Positions 21,365 to 32,878 are shown, counted from the stretch's first letter. The stretch is DNA of 64,000 nt from an uncultured Pelagibacteraceae bacterium (GCA_902559075.1 CACEGO010000001.1:1-64000), one strand, 5' to 3'. Notes: generated by a model from the sequence alone, not told the origin. Program-made: numbers and translations.

Positions 21365-22018
21365 TTATTTATTTTCCAAATTTTCTTGATTTTCTTCAGT
21401 TTTTTCCACTTTTTTTGTAATTTTTTTTGAAACTCCTACTAATGAAGGTCTAAGCAGTCTATCTTTCATTGTAAAACCTTTTTGAATTTCTTGAATTATT
21501 GTTCCAGGTTCTTTCGTATCATCTTCTATTTCCATCATTGCTTGATGAAAATTTGGATCTAGTTTTTTATTAAGGCTTTCAATTGGCTTAATGTTGTTTT
21601 TTTCAAAAATAAAAATTAAATCTTTTTTTATTATATCCAAATGCTCTAGCGTCTTTTTTAATGCTTCAGTTTCTTTTAATTTTTCATCAGTTTCTAAAAC
21701 ATGTTTAGATCTATCTAAATTATCAATTAGACTTAAAGCTTCTTTGGCAAAACTATATCCGCCATATTCAAAAGCATCTTCTTTTTCTTTTTCAAATCTT
21801 CTTCTCTGATTTTCCATTTCAGCAAATGTTCTAGTAACCTTATCTTCAAGTTCTGTAATTTTTTCTTCTGGGGAAGGTTCTTTAGTTTCTTTACTATGGT
21901 TTTGATCTGTTTCTTGATTATTTTCAGTATCTAAATTTTCTTTAGGTTTTTCAACATCCTCTACTATGTTTTGATTTTGGTTGTCAGGAGAGTTATTTTG
22001 GTTTTCTTCTTTGTCCAT
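21365..22018 (-). CDS. grpE: Nucleotide exchange factor GrpE
   Basis: 'AEMENQRRRFEKEKEDA', 'FHQAMMEIE'; adjacent to dnaK. Confidence 0.95.
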   Translation of the reverse strand: MDKEENQNNSPDNQNQNIVEDVEKPKENLDTENNQETDQNHSKETKEPSPEEKITELEDKVTRTFAEMENQRRRFEKEKEDAFEYGGYSFAKEALSLIDNLDRSKHVLETDEKLKETEALKKTLEHLDIIKKDLIFIFEKNNIKPIESLNKKLDPNFHQAMMEIEDDTKEPGTIIQEIQKGFTMKDRLLRPSLVGVSKKITKKVEKTEENQENLENK

Positions 22019-22054
22019 ATCCTCTTATATGGTAAGGATTTTAATAATTTCTAG

Positions 22055-22657
22055 ATGCCTAAACAAAAAATAAATAAATTACTTATTGGAACTAATAACA
22101 AGGGTAAACTGCGTGAAATCAAGAGTTTATTGCCTAAAAATATAAAAATTCATTCTACCTCTGAATTTAACCTTAAAAGTCCAATTGAAAATGGTAGATC
22201 ATTCAAAGAAAATTCTTTAATTAAGTCAAAATATTTTTCAAAAAAAATAGATATGACATGCTTGGCTGATGATTCAGGCTTAGAGATAGATTTATTAGAT
22301 AAAAATCCTGGTATTTATTCTGCAAGGTGGGGAGGAAAACATTCAGATTTTGGTAAAGCCATAAAAAGAGTTTATAGAGAATTAAACAAAAAAGATAAAA
22401 AATGGAAAAATAAAAAGATCAAAGCTAGATTTGTATGTGCCTTATCTATTTCGTATTTAAATAAAAAAATTGCTTGTGTACTGGGTAAGGTAGAGGGCCA
22501 AATTTCGCTCGAGCCAAAGGGAAAAAATGGATTTGGTTATGACCCAATTTTTATACCATCAGGTAAAACTAAAACATTTGGTGAAATGGAATCTTCTAAG
22601 AAATATAAAATAGATCATAGGTACAATGCTTTTAAAAAGCTTAGAAAATTTCTATAA
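22055..22657 (+). CDS. rdgB: XTP/dITP pyrophosphatase (RdgB/HAM1)
   Basis: 'LLIGTNNKGKLREIKSLL', 'LADDSGLEIDLL', 'GKNGFGYDPIFIP'. Confidence 0.95.
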   Translation: MPKQKINKLLIGTNNKGKLREIKSLLPKNIKIHSTSEFNLKSPIENGRSFKENSLIKSKYFSKKIDMTCLADDSGLEIDLLDKNPGIYSARWGGKHSDFGKAIKRVYRELNKKDKKWKNKKIKARFVCALSISYLNKKIACVLGKVEGQISLEPKGKNGFGYDPIFIPSGKTKTFGEMESSKKYKIDHRYNAFKKLRKFL

Positions 22658-23795
22658 TTTTTTTATTTTCAATTTTATAAAAATTTAATTTATGATTAAT
22701 TTTATTATTTTTTATATCAAATACACCTATTTTTCCTTTAAATGAGTTTTTCTTTTTAAAAATTTTATCTAAATTTTTTAGATTAGTATTTAAAGATAAA
22801 TAATATACTAGACCAACAAGATCATAACTTAGTAAAGACAAATGACTAGGATCTTCACCAAATGCATTAAAGTATTTTATTTTGTATTTATCAAAATTTT
22901 TTTTGTTGATAGATGGATAATATAATGGCTGAATATCTGTCTGATTCATTAAACTTTCATCAAACCATTGGTTTAAAGTTATAAAAAATTTATTTTTTGG
23001 CAAAACATCTGTGTACAATAGAGATGTAGCAACACTTTTTAAACTTTCATCAAAATCTGCAATTATTGCAGCGTCAAAATATACATCTCCTAAAGTATAT
23101 TTTTTTTCTAATTTTTTAATTTTAGTTTTTTTATTTGGTTCGTTCGATTGCTTTATTCTTTTAATTTCGTTTTCTAAATTTTGTTTTCTAATTTTATAGT
23201 TAGTTATTTCTTCAATTTGTTCGGTCAATTTTGTAGGTTCAGTATTATAATCATAGTTTTGATAAATTCTTATTCTTGAATCTTTAATTCCTTTTTTGAT
23301 TTCAAATTCATAATTTCTAATAGGTGTTAAAAAAATTGTTTTTTGAATATTATTTGTTTCTAAAAATTTTTTAATCGTACTAATTTGAGAAGTTGAATTT
23401 ATACCCGCTGAAATAACATTTTTCGGTAAATCTAATGTTTTATTTGTTAAAGATAGAAAAGTAAGATTTTTTAATTCATCAAGATAAGTTGCACTTTCAT
23501 AAAAAACTGGTCCAATAATAATTTTAATTCCCATTTGACTTAATTCAAATGCTGATTTCAATGTTTGGTTTGCTTTTGAACCTGTGTCTTTAGGAAAAAT
23601 TTCAATTTTATTATTGTTGATATCTTTAACGGCTAAGCCAACAGCTTTAATTATTGATTGTCCAATATCTTTATTTGGACCTGTCATTGGAACTAATAAC
23701 CCTATTTTAATTTTTTCATTTGCACTGGTTATTTGCAAAAAAGAGCAAGCATATGTGATGAAAAGAAAAAAAATAAATTTAATTAATTTTGTCAT
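22641..23795 (-). CDS. Penicillin-binding protein activator (LpoA/YraM-type periplasmic-binding protein)
   Basis: Signal peptide, 'KIGLLVPMTGPNKDIGQSI'; divergent from rsmI as in lpoA-rsmI synteny. Confidence 0.8.
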   Translation of the reverse strand: MTKLIKFIFFLFITYACSFLQITSANEKIKIGLLVPMTGPNKDIGQSIIKAVGLAVKDINNNKIEIFPKDTGSKANQTLKSAFELSQMGIKIIIGPVFYESATYLDELKNLTFLSLTNKTLDLPKNVISAGINSTSQISTIKKFLETNNIQKTIFLTPIRNYEFEIKKGIKDSRIRIYQNYDYNTEPTKLTEQIEEITNYKIRKQNLENEIKRIKQSNEPNKKTKIKKLEKKYTLGDVYFDAAIIADFDESLKSVATSLLYTDVLPKNKFFITLNQWFDESLMNQTDIQPLYYPSINKKNFDKYKIKYFNAFGEDPSHLSLLSYDLVGLVYYLSLNTNLKNLDKIFKKKNSFKGKIGVFDIKNNKINHKLNFYKIENKKIIEIF

Positions 23796-23829
23796 TTTGA
23801 TACTAGTATATTATCTTTAAAGCTAAATT

Positions 23830-24693
23830 ATGATCAATAAACCACAATCTAAAATAAAAAATGTTAAAAGTGGACTTTATATTGTATCCACACCCATTGG
23901 AAATCTTGAAGATATAACATTTAGAGCAGTAGAAATTTTAAGAAAATCAGATTTTATATTATGTGAAGATACTAGAGTTTCAAAAAATCTTTTAAACAAG
24001 TATGAAATAAATTCTAAATTAATATCAAACCACAAATTCAACGAAAAAAAAAATTTAAGTAAGATATTAGGTTATTTGAGATCTGGAAAAATAATATCTT
24101 TAATTTCAGATGCAGGTACACCAAGTATATCTGATCCAGGGGCCCTTTTAGTCAATGCTTGTATAGAGGAATCTTTGCATATTTTTCCAATACCAGGGCC
24201 TTCAGCTTTAGCAGCAGCTGTTTCAATCAGTGGATTTTCAGATAAATTTTTATTTTATGGTTTTTTCCCAGAAAAGAAAAAAGAATTATCTTTAGAATTA
24301 AAAAGACTTTCGCAAATTGACAATTCCTTAGTTTTTTTTGTTTCATTAAAAAAAATCAATAAAATTATACCTGAGATAAAAGAAAATTTTTCAGGGCGAA
24401 AAATTGTTTTCTGTAGGGAAATTACAAAATTTTATGAGGAATTTATAAGAAAAAATGTTGATGAGCTGGAATTATTTAAAGAAAATCTTAAAGGCGAGTG
24501 TACTATTGTAATATCTGAAAAAAAAAATAATAAAATTTACTCTCAAATTTTAAGTGAATCAGATAAATTATTAATAAATAAAATGATAAATAAGTTTTCA
24601 GTTAAAGAGATCACCAACATCATAAGCTTAAATAGAAAAATTCCAAAGAAGGAAATCTATAGTTATTGTTTAAAATTAAAAAATGAAATTTAA
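23830..24693 (+). CDS. rsmI: 16S rRNA (cytidine1402-2'-O)-methyltransferase RsmI
   Basis: 'GLYIVSTPIGNLEDITFRAVEIL', 'ISDAGTPSISDPGALLV', 'IPGPSALAAAV'. Confidence 0.95.
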   Translation: MINKPQSKIKNVKSGLYIVSTPIGNLEDITFRAVEILRKSDFILCEDTRVSKNLLNKYEINSKLISNHKFNEKKNLSKILGYLRSGKIISLISDAGTPSISDPGALLVNACIEESLHIFPIPGPSALAAAVSISGFSDKFLFYGFFPEKKKELSLELKRLSQIDNSLVFFVSLKKINKIIPEIKENFSGRKIVFCREITKFYEEFIRKNVDELELFKENLKGECTIVISEKKNNKIYSQILSESDKLLINKMINKFSVKEITNIISLNRKIPKKEIYSYCLKLKNEI

Positions 24694-25279
24694 CTTTGTA
24701 TTAGTAATTATATTAGGAATAATATTGTCTGGTTGTGCAGCTGGAGTAGGATCAAGTGGAATTTTTGGAACAGGGGTATCAGTTGCTTTAGACCCAAGAA
24801 CTGTTGGAACTCAAATTGATGACTCAATTATGCAAAAAAGTATAACTGCTAAAATTCTTGCAAAAGATAAAAAATTTTTTTTAATAGTAAAAACTAAAGT
24901 TTTAGACGGAAGAATTTTTATAACTGGAAAAGTTGATACGCCTGAAGAAAAATTAGAAATTACTAAATTGGCATGGGAAACTAAAGGTGCAAGGTCTGTT
25001 AGAAATGATATCAAAATAAAAGAAGAATTTAATTTTAAACAATCTGCAAAAGATCTTTTAATTACCTCTCAATTACGAACTGCAATAATCGTAAATAAAA
25101 ATATTAAAGCTACTAACTATCAAATTGATACTTATAAAAAGAAAATTTATATTTATGGTATTGCTTTGACAGCTGAGGAAAAAGATATGGTTATTAGTGA
25201 AGCTAAAGAAATAGTAGACGTTGAAGATGTCATAGCAAGTATTTTATTAGTCGAGGATTTAAGAATTCAAAGAGAGTAA
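24683..25279 (+). CDS. BON-domain outer-membrane lipoprotein (DolP/YraP-like)
   Basis: Lipobox 'LSGCAAG', two BON-like repeats; downstream of rsmI. Confidence 0.82.
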   Translation: MKFNFVLVIILGIILSGCAAGVGSSGIFGTGVSVALDPRTVGTQIDDSIMQKSITAKILAKDKKFFLIVKTKVLDGRIFITGKVDTPEEKLEITKLAWETKGARSVRNDIKIKEEFNFKQSAKDLLITSQLRTAIIVNKNIKATNYQIDTYKKKIYIYGIALTAEEKDMVISEAKEIVDVEDVIASILLVEDLRIQRE

Positions 25280-25285
25280 TTATTT

Positions 25286-27565
25286 TTAATAATCAATAAT
25301 CTCAGAGGAATAAGCTGCTATTGATGCTAGATTTATTATTTCAGAAGTCGAAGATCTTAAAGGAGCAATCTCTATAGGAAGTCCAAGCCCAATTAGCAGT
25401 GGTCCTATAACTTTTGCATCTCCAAATGTTTTCATTAACTTGTAAGATATAGCCGCACTGTGTTGACCAGGCATAATTAAAATATTTGCTTTACCAACTA
25501 TTTTTGCAAAAGGGTATAGCTCTTCATAATCATCATTCAAAGCTACATCTGGCTGCATATCACCATCAAATTCAAAATCAACTTTTTTATCTTTTAAAAT
25601 TTCTACAGCACTTCGAATATGTTTAGTTCTACTTGTTAAAGGTTGCCCAAAAGTAGAATGAGATACAAAAGCTACCTTGGGATTAAATCCAAAAAGTCTC
25701 ACAACTCTTGCCGCCGATATAGCTATATTTGCCATTTCTTCTGAAGTTGGATATTCATGAACACTTGTATCACCAATAAAAATTGTTTTCCCTTTATGAA
25801 CAATCATATTTAAACCAAACATAATTTCACCTTTACGAACATCAACTACCTGTTTAATTTTCTCTAAAGAAGCTCCAAAGCGTCTAGTATTTCCTGTAAC
25901 AGCACCATCAGCGTCTCCACACGCAACCATACTTGTTGCCCAAATAACCCTATCATTTCTCACCATTCTATCACAATCACGCTCTAAAAGACCTTGTTCT
26001 CTTTGTAATTTTTTAAATAAGTGATCAACATATTTTTTCCTTTTTTGCTCATCTTTCGAGTTTGTTATTTCAATATCAAAATTCTCGCTATAACCAATTT
26101 TTTTGATTTGTTCTTTTATTTTGCTTTCTTTTCCAACTAATATTGGAGTACCTAATTTTGATTTTTTAAACGCTATCGCTGCTTTTAGAGTATTTTCATC
26201 CTCTCCATCAGCAAATACAATTTTTTTTTGATTCTTTCTAATAAATGAATTGATACCTTGCATTATGGTAACTGTTGGATCCAATCTTTGTTTAAGATGC
26301 TCTTTATAGGTATCAAAATTTTCAATTTTTTTTCTTGCAACGCCACTATCCATTGCTGCTTTTGCAACTGCTGTTGGAATCACACTAATTAGTCTTGGAT
26401 CAAAAGTAGAAGGAATTATATATTCTTTTCCATAATGTGGTCTCTCACCTCCCATGGCTGCAACCACTTCATCAGGTACATCTTCTCTTGCAAGCTTGGC
26501 TATTGCATTAGCTGCAGCTACTTTCATTTCTTCATTAATTGTTTTTGATCTAACATCAAGTGCTCCTCTAAAGATATATGGAAATCCTATTAGATTATTT
26601 ACTTGGTTTGGATAATCTGATCTTCCAGTTGCTATAATTGCATCATCTCTTACCTCATTAATTTCTTCGGGAGTAATTTCTGGATCAGGATTAGCACAAG
26701 CAAAAATAATAGGTTTTTTTGCCATGGATTTTACCATATCTTTTTTCAAAACACCTTTTGCTGAGAGGCCCAAAAACACATCGGCACCTTTTAAGGCATC
26801 TGCAAGAGTTCTAAGTTTGGTTTTTACAGCATATCTAGATTTCCATTGATCAACTCTTTCGGTTCTTCCTTGATAAATTACACCTTTTCTATCAAGCATA
26901 ATTATATTATTAGATTTTACACCTGACTTTATGAATAACTCGGTACATGCTTGAGCTGAAGCACCAGCTCCGTTAACAACAACTTTTATTTTTTTTATAG
27001 ATTTTCCACAAATATCTAGAGCATTAATTAGAGCAGCTGTTGTTATAATTGCAGTACCATGTTGATCATCATGAAAAACTGGAATATCTAAAATCTTTTT
27101 GAGTTTTTGCTCTATAATAAAACAATCAGGTGCAGCGATGTCTTCGAGATTAATTCCTCCAAAACTTGGTGCAAAATTTTTAATTGAACGTATTATTTCA
27201 TTTGAGTCTTTAGAGTCGATTTCTAAGTCAATGGAGTCTATATCTGCAAATCTTTTAAATAATACTGCTTTTCCCTCCATAACAGGCTTAGATGCTAGGG
27301 CTCCCAGGTCACCCATACCTAAAATTGCAGAGCCATTACTTATAACAGCAACTAAATTTCCTTTACTAGTATAATCATAAGCAGCTTCAGGGTTTTCACT
27401 TATCTGTTTTACCGGAGCCGCCACCCCGGGAGAATACGCTAAAGCAAGATCTCTTTTAGTTGTCATATTTTTTGAGGAAATTATCTCAATCTTGCCAGGT
27501 TTTTTATGTTTATGAAAATCTAAAGCTTCTTTGTCAGTGTAATGATCAATTTTTGTTTTTTTCAT
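25286..27565 (-). CDS. maeB: NADP-dependent malic enzyme with C-terminal phosphotransacetylase-like domain
   Basis: 'ALAYSPGVAAPV', 'VFHDDQHGTAI', PTA-like C-terminus; internal Met preferred. Confidence 0.93.
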   Translation of the reverse strand: MKKTKIDHYTDKEALDFHKHKKPGKIEIISSKNMTTKRDLALAYSPGVAAPVKQISENPEAAYDYTSKGNLVAVISNGSAILGMGDLGALASKPVMEGKAVLFKRFADIDSIDLEIDSKDSNEIIRSIKNFAPSFGGINLEDIAAPDCFIIEQKLKKILDIPVFHDDQHGTAIITTAALINALDICGKSIKKIKVVVNGAGASAQACTELFIKSGVKSNNIIMLDRKGVIYQGRTERVDQWKSRYAVKTKLRTLADALKGADVFLGLSAKGVLKKDMVKSMAKKPIIFACANPDPEITPEEINEVRDDAIIATGRSDYPNQVNNLIGFPYIFRGALDVRSKTINEEMKVAAANAIAKLAREDVPDEVVAAMGGERPHYGKEYIIPSTFDPRLISVIPTAVAKAAMDSGVARKKIENFDTYKEHLKQRLDPTVTIMQGINSFIRKNQKKIVFADGEDENTLKAAIAFKKSKLGTPILVGKESKIKEQIKKIGYSENFDIEITNSKDEQKRKKYVDHLFKKLQREQGLLERDCDRMVRNDRVIWATSMVACGDADGAVTGNTRRFGASLEKIKQVVDVRKGEIMFGLNMIVHKGKTIFIGDTSVHEYPTSEEMANIAISAARVVRLFGFNPKVAFVSHSTFGQPLTSRTKHIRSAVEILKDKKVDFEFDGDMQPDVALNDDYEELYPFAKIVGKANILIMPGQHSAAISYKLMKTFGDAKVIGPLLIGLGLPIEIAPLRSSTSEIINLASIAAYSSEIIDY

Positions 27566-27617
27566 TTCTGATAACAATAAGTGTACAATTGGGGTAAAAT
27601 TAAGACTAATATGATTT

Positions 27618-29147
27618 ATGAACTTACTTAAGTCAACAGGCACATTTGGTTTTTATACTATCATTAGTAGATTACTAGGCTATTTAAGAGATATTTTGAT
27701 AGCAATTTTTCTTGGAACTGGGATGTTGGCTGATGCTTTCTTTGTAGCATTTAGAATTCCGAATACATTTAGAAGATTATTTGCAGAAGGTACTTTTAAT
27801 GCAGCATTCGTTCCAAGCTATTCATCAGAAATTATTAAAGGAAAAAAACAATCAAATAAATTTGCTAACGATATTTTTAATTTCCTTTTTTTAGGTTTGT
27901 TATTTTTAACAATAATTATTGAAATTTTCATGCCTACATTTGTTTCAATTATTGCCCCAGGATTTGTGGGTGATTTAGAAAAAATGGAGGTAGCTATAAA
28001 TTTAACAAGGATTACTTTTCCTTTTTTGCTTTTTATTAGTTTAGCTTCCTTTTTTTCCGCAATACTAAATTCACATAACAAGTTTGCTGCTGCAGCTGCA
28101 GCCCCAATTATTTTGAATGTTGTTCTAATTTTAGTTTTATTTTTCTCTAAGTCTTTAGGCGATCAGCTAGTTTATTATCTTTCTTATGGTGTGTCTTTTG
28201 CAGGTTTTTTACAATTAATATTTTTATACAAATATGTATCTAAACACTACTCGCTTCATTTTTATTTCAATTTAAAAGCAAGTAATAAAGTTAAGTTTTT
28301 TTTTAAAAAACTTTTACCAAGTATTTTTTCCTCTGGAGTAACTCAAATTAATATATTGATTGGCACTATAATTGCTTCGTTTCAAGCAAGTGCAGTTTCT
28401 TACTTGTATTATGCAGATAGAATTTACCAAATTAATTTGGCAATAGCTGGTATTGCTATTGGTGTCGTTATTCTTCCTCAGTTATCAAAATATATTCAAT
28501 CTAAAAACAAAAATAAGATTTTGCTTATACAAAATAAGGCTCTTGAATTAAGTTTATTTTTAAGTCTCCCCGCAACCATTGCTTTAATTATTGGATCAGA
28601 ACAAATTATTTCAGCTTTATTTGGTTATGGTTCTTTTAACGAAAATTCAGTTAATAATTCAAGTTTGGCCTTGTACTACTTTGCATTAGGTCTTCCTGCA
28701 TTTGCATTGATAAAAGTTTTTTCAAGTTTTTTCTTTGCAAATCATGACACTAAAACTCCATTTTATATTTCTTTGATTTCAGTAATACTAAATATTTTTA
28801 TAAGTATTTATTATTTTAGTGAAATAGGCTTTATTATTATTCCAATTGCAACATCTATTTCTTCTTGGTTTAATTGTATTTTATTATTTTTATTTTTAAA
28901 AAATCGACAATTATTTTCTTTTAATCAAATATTTTTTATCAAGTTTATTAAAATAATTTTTGCATCAATTCTAATGGGTTTATTTTTTAACTTTTTATTA
29001 AATTTTTTTCAAAATGAATTAGCATTTAATCAAGTAATTAAATCATTATATTTAGTTTTATCTGTTATATTAGGATTGTCATTTTATTTAATTGTATGTT
29101 ATTTCATCAAAGCTTTTCAAATGAGTGATATTAAATTAAAGTACTAA
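27618..29147 (+). CDS. murJ: Lipid II flippase MurJ
   Basis: '[28 protein letters not shown]', '[18 protein letters not shown]'. Confidence 0.95.
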   Translation: MNLLKSTGTFGFYTIISRLLGYLRDILIAIFLGTGMLADAFFVAFRIPNTFRRLFAEGTFNAAFVPSYSSEIIKGKKQSNKFANDIFNFLFLGLLFLTIIIEIFMPTFVSIIAPGFVGDLEKMEVAINLTRITFPFLLFISLASFFSAILNSHNKFAAAAAAPIILNVVLILVLFFSKSLGDQLVYYLSYGVSFAGFLQLIFLYKYVSKHYSLHFYFNLKASNKVKFFFKKLLPSIFSSGVTQINILIGTIIASFQASAVSYLYYADRIYQINLAIAGIAIGVVILPQLSKYIQSKNKNKILLIQNKALELSLFLSLPATIALIIGSEQIISALFGYGSFNENSVNNSSLALYYFALGLPAFALIKVFSSFFFANHDTKTPFYISLISVILNIFISIYYFSEIGFIIIPIATSISSWFNCILLFLFLKNRQLFSFNQIFFIKFIKIIFASILMGLFFNFLLNFFQNELAFNQVIKSLYLVLSVILGLSFYLIVCYFIKAFQMSDIKLKY

Positions 29148-29151
29148 TTTT

Positions 29152-30156
29152 ATGAGTAAAAAAATATTTTCAGGAGTGCAGCCTACAGGGAATCTTCATT
29201 TAGGAAATTATTTAGGAGCTATAAAAAACTTTGTAGATTTAAATAACGATAATGATAACGAATGTATTTTTTGCGTAGTTGATCTACATGCCATTACTAC
29301 AAAACAAAATCCAAAAGAGTTAAAAAATAATATAAGAGAAACTGTTGCAACTTTTGTAGCCAGTGGAATAGATCCAAAAAAAAGTATAATTTTTAATCAA
29401 TCTAGAGTGTCTGCTCATTCTGAAGGAGCATGGATATTAAGCTGTGTTGCTAGAATGGGCTGGTTGAATAGAATGACCCAATTTAAAGAAAAAGCTGGTA
29501 AAGATAAAGAGAAAGCAAGTATTGGATTATACTCTTATCCTGTTCTAATGGCTGCAGATATTCTCTTATATGATGCTACACATGTTCCTGTGGGTGATGA
29601 CCAAAAGCAACATTTGGAATTATGTAGAGATATAGCTCAAAAATTTAATAATGATTTTGAAGTAGATAATTTTCTCCAAGTTCCTGAACCGCTAATACAA
29701 AAAGATTTTTCAAGGATTATGAGCTTGAAAGATGGTTCAAAAAAAATGAGTAAATCTGAATTGTCAGATTTTAGTAGAATCAATTTAACAGATGATAGAG
29801 ATCAAATTATGAATAAAATTAAAAAAGCAAAAACAGACCCTCTACCAATGCCACAAGATATAAAGGAACTTGATGAAAGATTGGAAGCAAAAAATCTTCT
29901 TGGAATTTATTCGAGTTTAACTAATTCTACTTTAAAAGACTCAGTAGAGATTTTTGCCGGTAAAAATTTTTCAGAATTTAAAGAAATATTAGCAGATCAG
30001 CTTATAAATAAAATTGAACCTATATCTCAAGAGATAAAAAAACTTTTAGGAGATAAAAAGTATTTAGATAAGATTCTTCTAGATGGGGTTGAAAAAGCTA
30101 ATTTAATTGCGTCAAAAAAGATAGAAAGAATTAAAGAAATAGTAGGTTTTTTATAA
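29152..30156 (+). CDS. trpS: Tryptophanyl-tRNA synthetase
   Basis: '[19 protein letters not shown]', 'KMSKS'. Confidence 0.97.
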   Translation: MSKKIFSGVQPTGNLHLGNYLGAIKNFVDLNNDNDNECIFCVVDLHAITTKQNPKELKNNIRETVATFVASGIDPKKSIIFNQSRVSAHSEGAWILSCVARMGWLNRMTQFKEKAGKDKEKASIGLYSYPVLMAADILLYDATHVPVGDDQKQHLELCRDIAQKFNNDFEVDNFLQVPEPLIQKDFSRIMSLKDGSKKMSKSELSDFSRINLTDDRDQIMNKIKKAKTDPLPMPQDIKELDERLEAKNLLGIYSSLTNSTLKDSVEIFAGKNFSEFKEILADQLINKIEPISQEIKKLLGDKKYLDKILLDGVEKANLIASKKIERIKEIVGFL

Positions 30157-30205
30157 AAATTTATTATCAAGTTTTAATTTCTCAAATTTTAACTATATAT
30201 AATTT

Positions 30206-30745
30206 ATGTTCGTTCAAACAGAAGTAACACCCAACCCAAATTCTTTGAAATTTCTTCCAGGGAAGAAAGTTTCAAACAGTGGTCCTTACGAAATTACAAA
30301 TAAAGACAATATTCAAAATGAATTAGTTCGAAATATATTATCAGTTAATGGTGTTGAAGGTATTTTTTTAGGACAAGATTTTATTTCAGTAAATAAAAAT
30401 GACAAAATAAAGTGGGAAGACATCAAACATATTATTATTTCTTTAATTAATGATTTCTATGCTGATGGTACAGAATTCGTGATTGATGAAAACTTAAAAG
30501 AGGAATCTTCAGATTTAAATGAAATAGAGAAAAAAATAGTAAAAATTTTAGAACAAAAAATTAGACCTGCTGTTGCTAGAGATGGTGGTGATATAAAATT
30601 TAAAGAATTTAAAGATGGAGTTGTAAAAGTACAGTTACAAGGAAGCTGCTCTGGGTGTCCTAGTTCAACCATGACACTAAAGCAAGGTGTTCAGAATCTT
30701 TTATGTCATTACTTACCAGAGGTTAAAGAGGTTGTTGCAATTTAA
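30206..30745 (+). CDS. NifU-like Fe-S scaffold protein (Nfu type)
   Basis: Nfu N-domain 'TEVTPNPNSLKFLPGKKV'; C-terminal 'GSCSGCPSSTMTLKQGVQNLL'. Confidence 0.95.
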   Translation: MFVQTEVTPNPNSLKFLPGKKVSNSGPYEITNKDNIQNELVRNILSVNGVEGIFLGQDFISVNKNDKIKWEDIKHIIISLINDFYADGTEFVIDENLKEESSDLNEIEKKIVKILEQKIRPAVARDGGDIKFKEFKDGVVKVQLQGSCSGCPSSTMTLKQGVQNLLCHYLPEVKEVVAI

Positions 30746-30748
30746 TTT

Positions 30749-31813
30749 ATGAAAAAAATTAAAAAAACAGGATTCATAATAAACAAAGGTTTTAATATAC
30801 TCTCAAGATTTTTCTTAAGCGCTTTTGCTGTAATTTCATTCTTTTATTTAGCGCCGATAATTATTAATTTTACAGATAAAAATTTTAATAACAAAGAATT
30901 TACCAATAATTCAAAAAATATTTTAAATAATACTTTAAATAAAGATAAATTAATTGAGGGAGACCCAACAGCAGATGCTGATGAAAGAGATTTATTATAT
31001 GATATTTTAGAAGAAAATAATTCTGAAATTAATCTAGTCAGATATACGACATCTGAGATTGACTCATTATTTAAAGAAGTAAATTATAATTTAAAAGATG
31101 TAAGAGATTCAAAATTAGTGAAACCAATAGATATTGGTCTCTTACCGAATGAAATTAAAAGCATTGTAAACACTAAAAAAAGAAAAGAAATGTTTATAAA
31201 AATTGTTCTTCCTTTAATAGTAAAGGAAAACAACAAAATTAGAATTGATAGAAAAAGGTTATTCACAATTCTAAATAAGAACAGCAATACTGAAATTGAA
31301 AAAAAATGGTTAGAAAAAAAATATAAACAATATGGTGTAAGAAAAAATGATTTATCCACTTTAAAAGTAAGAATGGATGAAATACCAGTTTCATTAGCAA
31401 TAGCTCAAGCAGCAAAAGAAACTGGCTGGGGCACTTCAAGATTTGCTTTAAAGGGAAATGCTTTATTTGGACAATGGACTTGGTCTGGAGAGGGATTAAA
31501 ACCTAAAAATGCTGATGAGGGTAAAGATCATAAAGTTATGAAATTTCATAGCTTACAATTATCTGTAAGAGCATATTTAAGAAATTTAAATACACACTCA
31601 ACGTATATAAATTTAAGAAAAGCGAGAACAGAACTTAGAAATCAAAATAAACCTTTAGATAGTTTAATTTTATCTAAACATTTAGATAAATATGCAGAAA
31701 CAGGAAGCCAATATATAGAGGTTTTGCAAAAAATCATTCAACAGAATAACTTAAAAGATTTTGATGAGGCGAGATTGTTGCCTTCAAGTAAGGATTTAGA
31801 AAGTTTAATTTAA
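30749..31813 (+). CDS. Bax-like glucosaminidase-domain protein
   Basis: 'PVSLAIAQAAKETGWGTSRFALKGNALFGQWTW'; N-terminal TM segment. Confidence 0.88.
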   Translation: MKKIKKTGFIINKGFNILSRFFLSAFAVISFFYLAPIIINFTDKNFNNKEFTNNSKNILNNTLNKDKLIEGDPTADADERDLLYDILEENNSEINLVRYTTSEIDSLFKEVNYNLKDVRDSKLVKPIDIGLLPNEIKSIVNTKKRKEMFIKIVLPLIVKENNKIRIDRKRLFTILNKNSNTEIEKKWLEKKYKQYGVRKNDLSTLKVRMDEIPVSLAIAQAAKETGWGTSRFALKGNALFGQWTWSGEGLKPKNADEGKDHKVMKFHSLQLSVRAYLRNLNTHSTYINLRKARTELRNQNKPLDSLILSKHLDKYAETGSQYIEVLQKIIQQNNLKDFDEARLLPSSKDLESLI

Positions 31814-31816
31814 TTT

Positions 31817-32878
31817 TTATTTAGTTTTTATCGGAAACTGAACGCCAAACCATCTCCATTTTCCATTATCATTCAGAGAACAATTAATTCTACCTCTTCT
31901 TGGCTTGAATGGTTCTCTAAATTCAATTGTTAAGGAGTTGTCGGTAAAGCTTGTTTTTGATTTTTCCCAAACATCTCCCTCATTAGAATAACAATTGATA
32001 TTAGATAAATTTTTTTGCTCCTTGAAAAATTCAACTTTAAAATTTGGAGGGTTTGTGTTTTCAAATAATTGTTTTTCCTCAGGAAGTATTCTTTTATATT
32101 CAAGCGGAAAATAATTTATTATTGATCTAAATCTTTTTAATTCTCCATATTTCTCATTAATTGGAAATCTGGGTAATTCAAATTTATCTTTATTTAAATC
32201 AATGACCCCAGAATGCTGACCAAAAGCATATCTGAAATTTTTTGATATATAATCTTTCATAAACTTAGAATATTCACCAAATGGATATGAAAATAAACTA
32301 GGAATATAACCAAGTTCCTTTAGAAAAATTTTATTAGCTGTTTCAATATCTAAAATAAACTCTTCATTGTTTACATCTATAAGATATTTATGAGTATGAG
32401 AATGATGTCCTATGTTTGCAAACTCATTACTTGCAACATCTTTAATTTGTTCCCAAGTCATATAACCTTTCTTTCCTACTGGTTCAGTTGAAACAAATAA
32501 AATAAACGGAATTTTATTTTTTTTTAGATAAGGCCATGCTTCAGTGTAAAAAGATTCAAAAGCATCGTCGATAGTTATAAGAATTTCTTTTTTTGATTTT
32601 GGTTTATTAAACTGTTTATCAAAATTGTTTGGATTATGAAAATTAAAATCTGAGTTCTTAATAATATCTATATGTTCCTCAAATATATCCATTTTAATAT
32701 TGGTCGAAGGATACTTATTCTCATTAAAACGATGATACATTATTGATAGAATTCCTTCATCATTAGAATAGTATTTGATATTATTTTCATCTGATTTAGA
32801 ACTGATATTAGAAAATAAAATAATTATGAATAAACTAATAATTGATGTAGCTGGTGAAAAAATTTTTTTAACAATCAT
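31817..32878 (-). CDS. Secreted polysaccharide deacetylase
   Basis: Signal-like 'IFSPATSIISLFIIILFSNISS', 'ILITIDDAFESFYTEAWPYLKK', 'NIGHHSHTHKYL'. Confidence 0.88.
   Translation of the reverse strand: MIVKKIFSPATSIISLFIIILFSNISSKSDENNIKYYSNDEGILSIMYHRFNENKYPSTNIKMDIFEEHIDIIKNSDFNFHNPNNFDKQFNKPKSKKEILITIDDAFESFYTEAWPYLKKNKIPFILFVSTEPVGKKGYMTWEQIKDVASNEFANIGHHSHTHKYLIDVNNEEFILDIETANKIFLKELGYIPSLFSYPFGEYSKFMKDYISKNFRYAFGQHSGVIDLNKDKFELPRFPINEKYGELKRFRSIINYFPLEYKRILPEEKQLFENTNPPNFKVEFFKEQKNLSNINCYSNEGDVWEKSKTSFTDNSLTIEFREPFKPRRGRINCSLNDNGKWRWFGVQFPIKTK

Noticed and set aside
7919-31362. Scattered DnaA-box-like words (e.g. CTATCCACA near 7921, GTATCCACA near 23883, TTATCCACT near 31353)
   Set aside because: Isolated, within coding sequence and not clustered; no support for an origin there.
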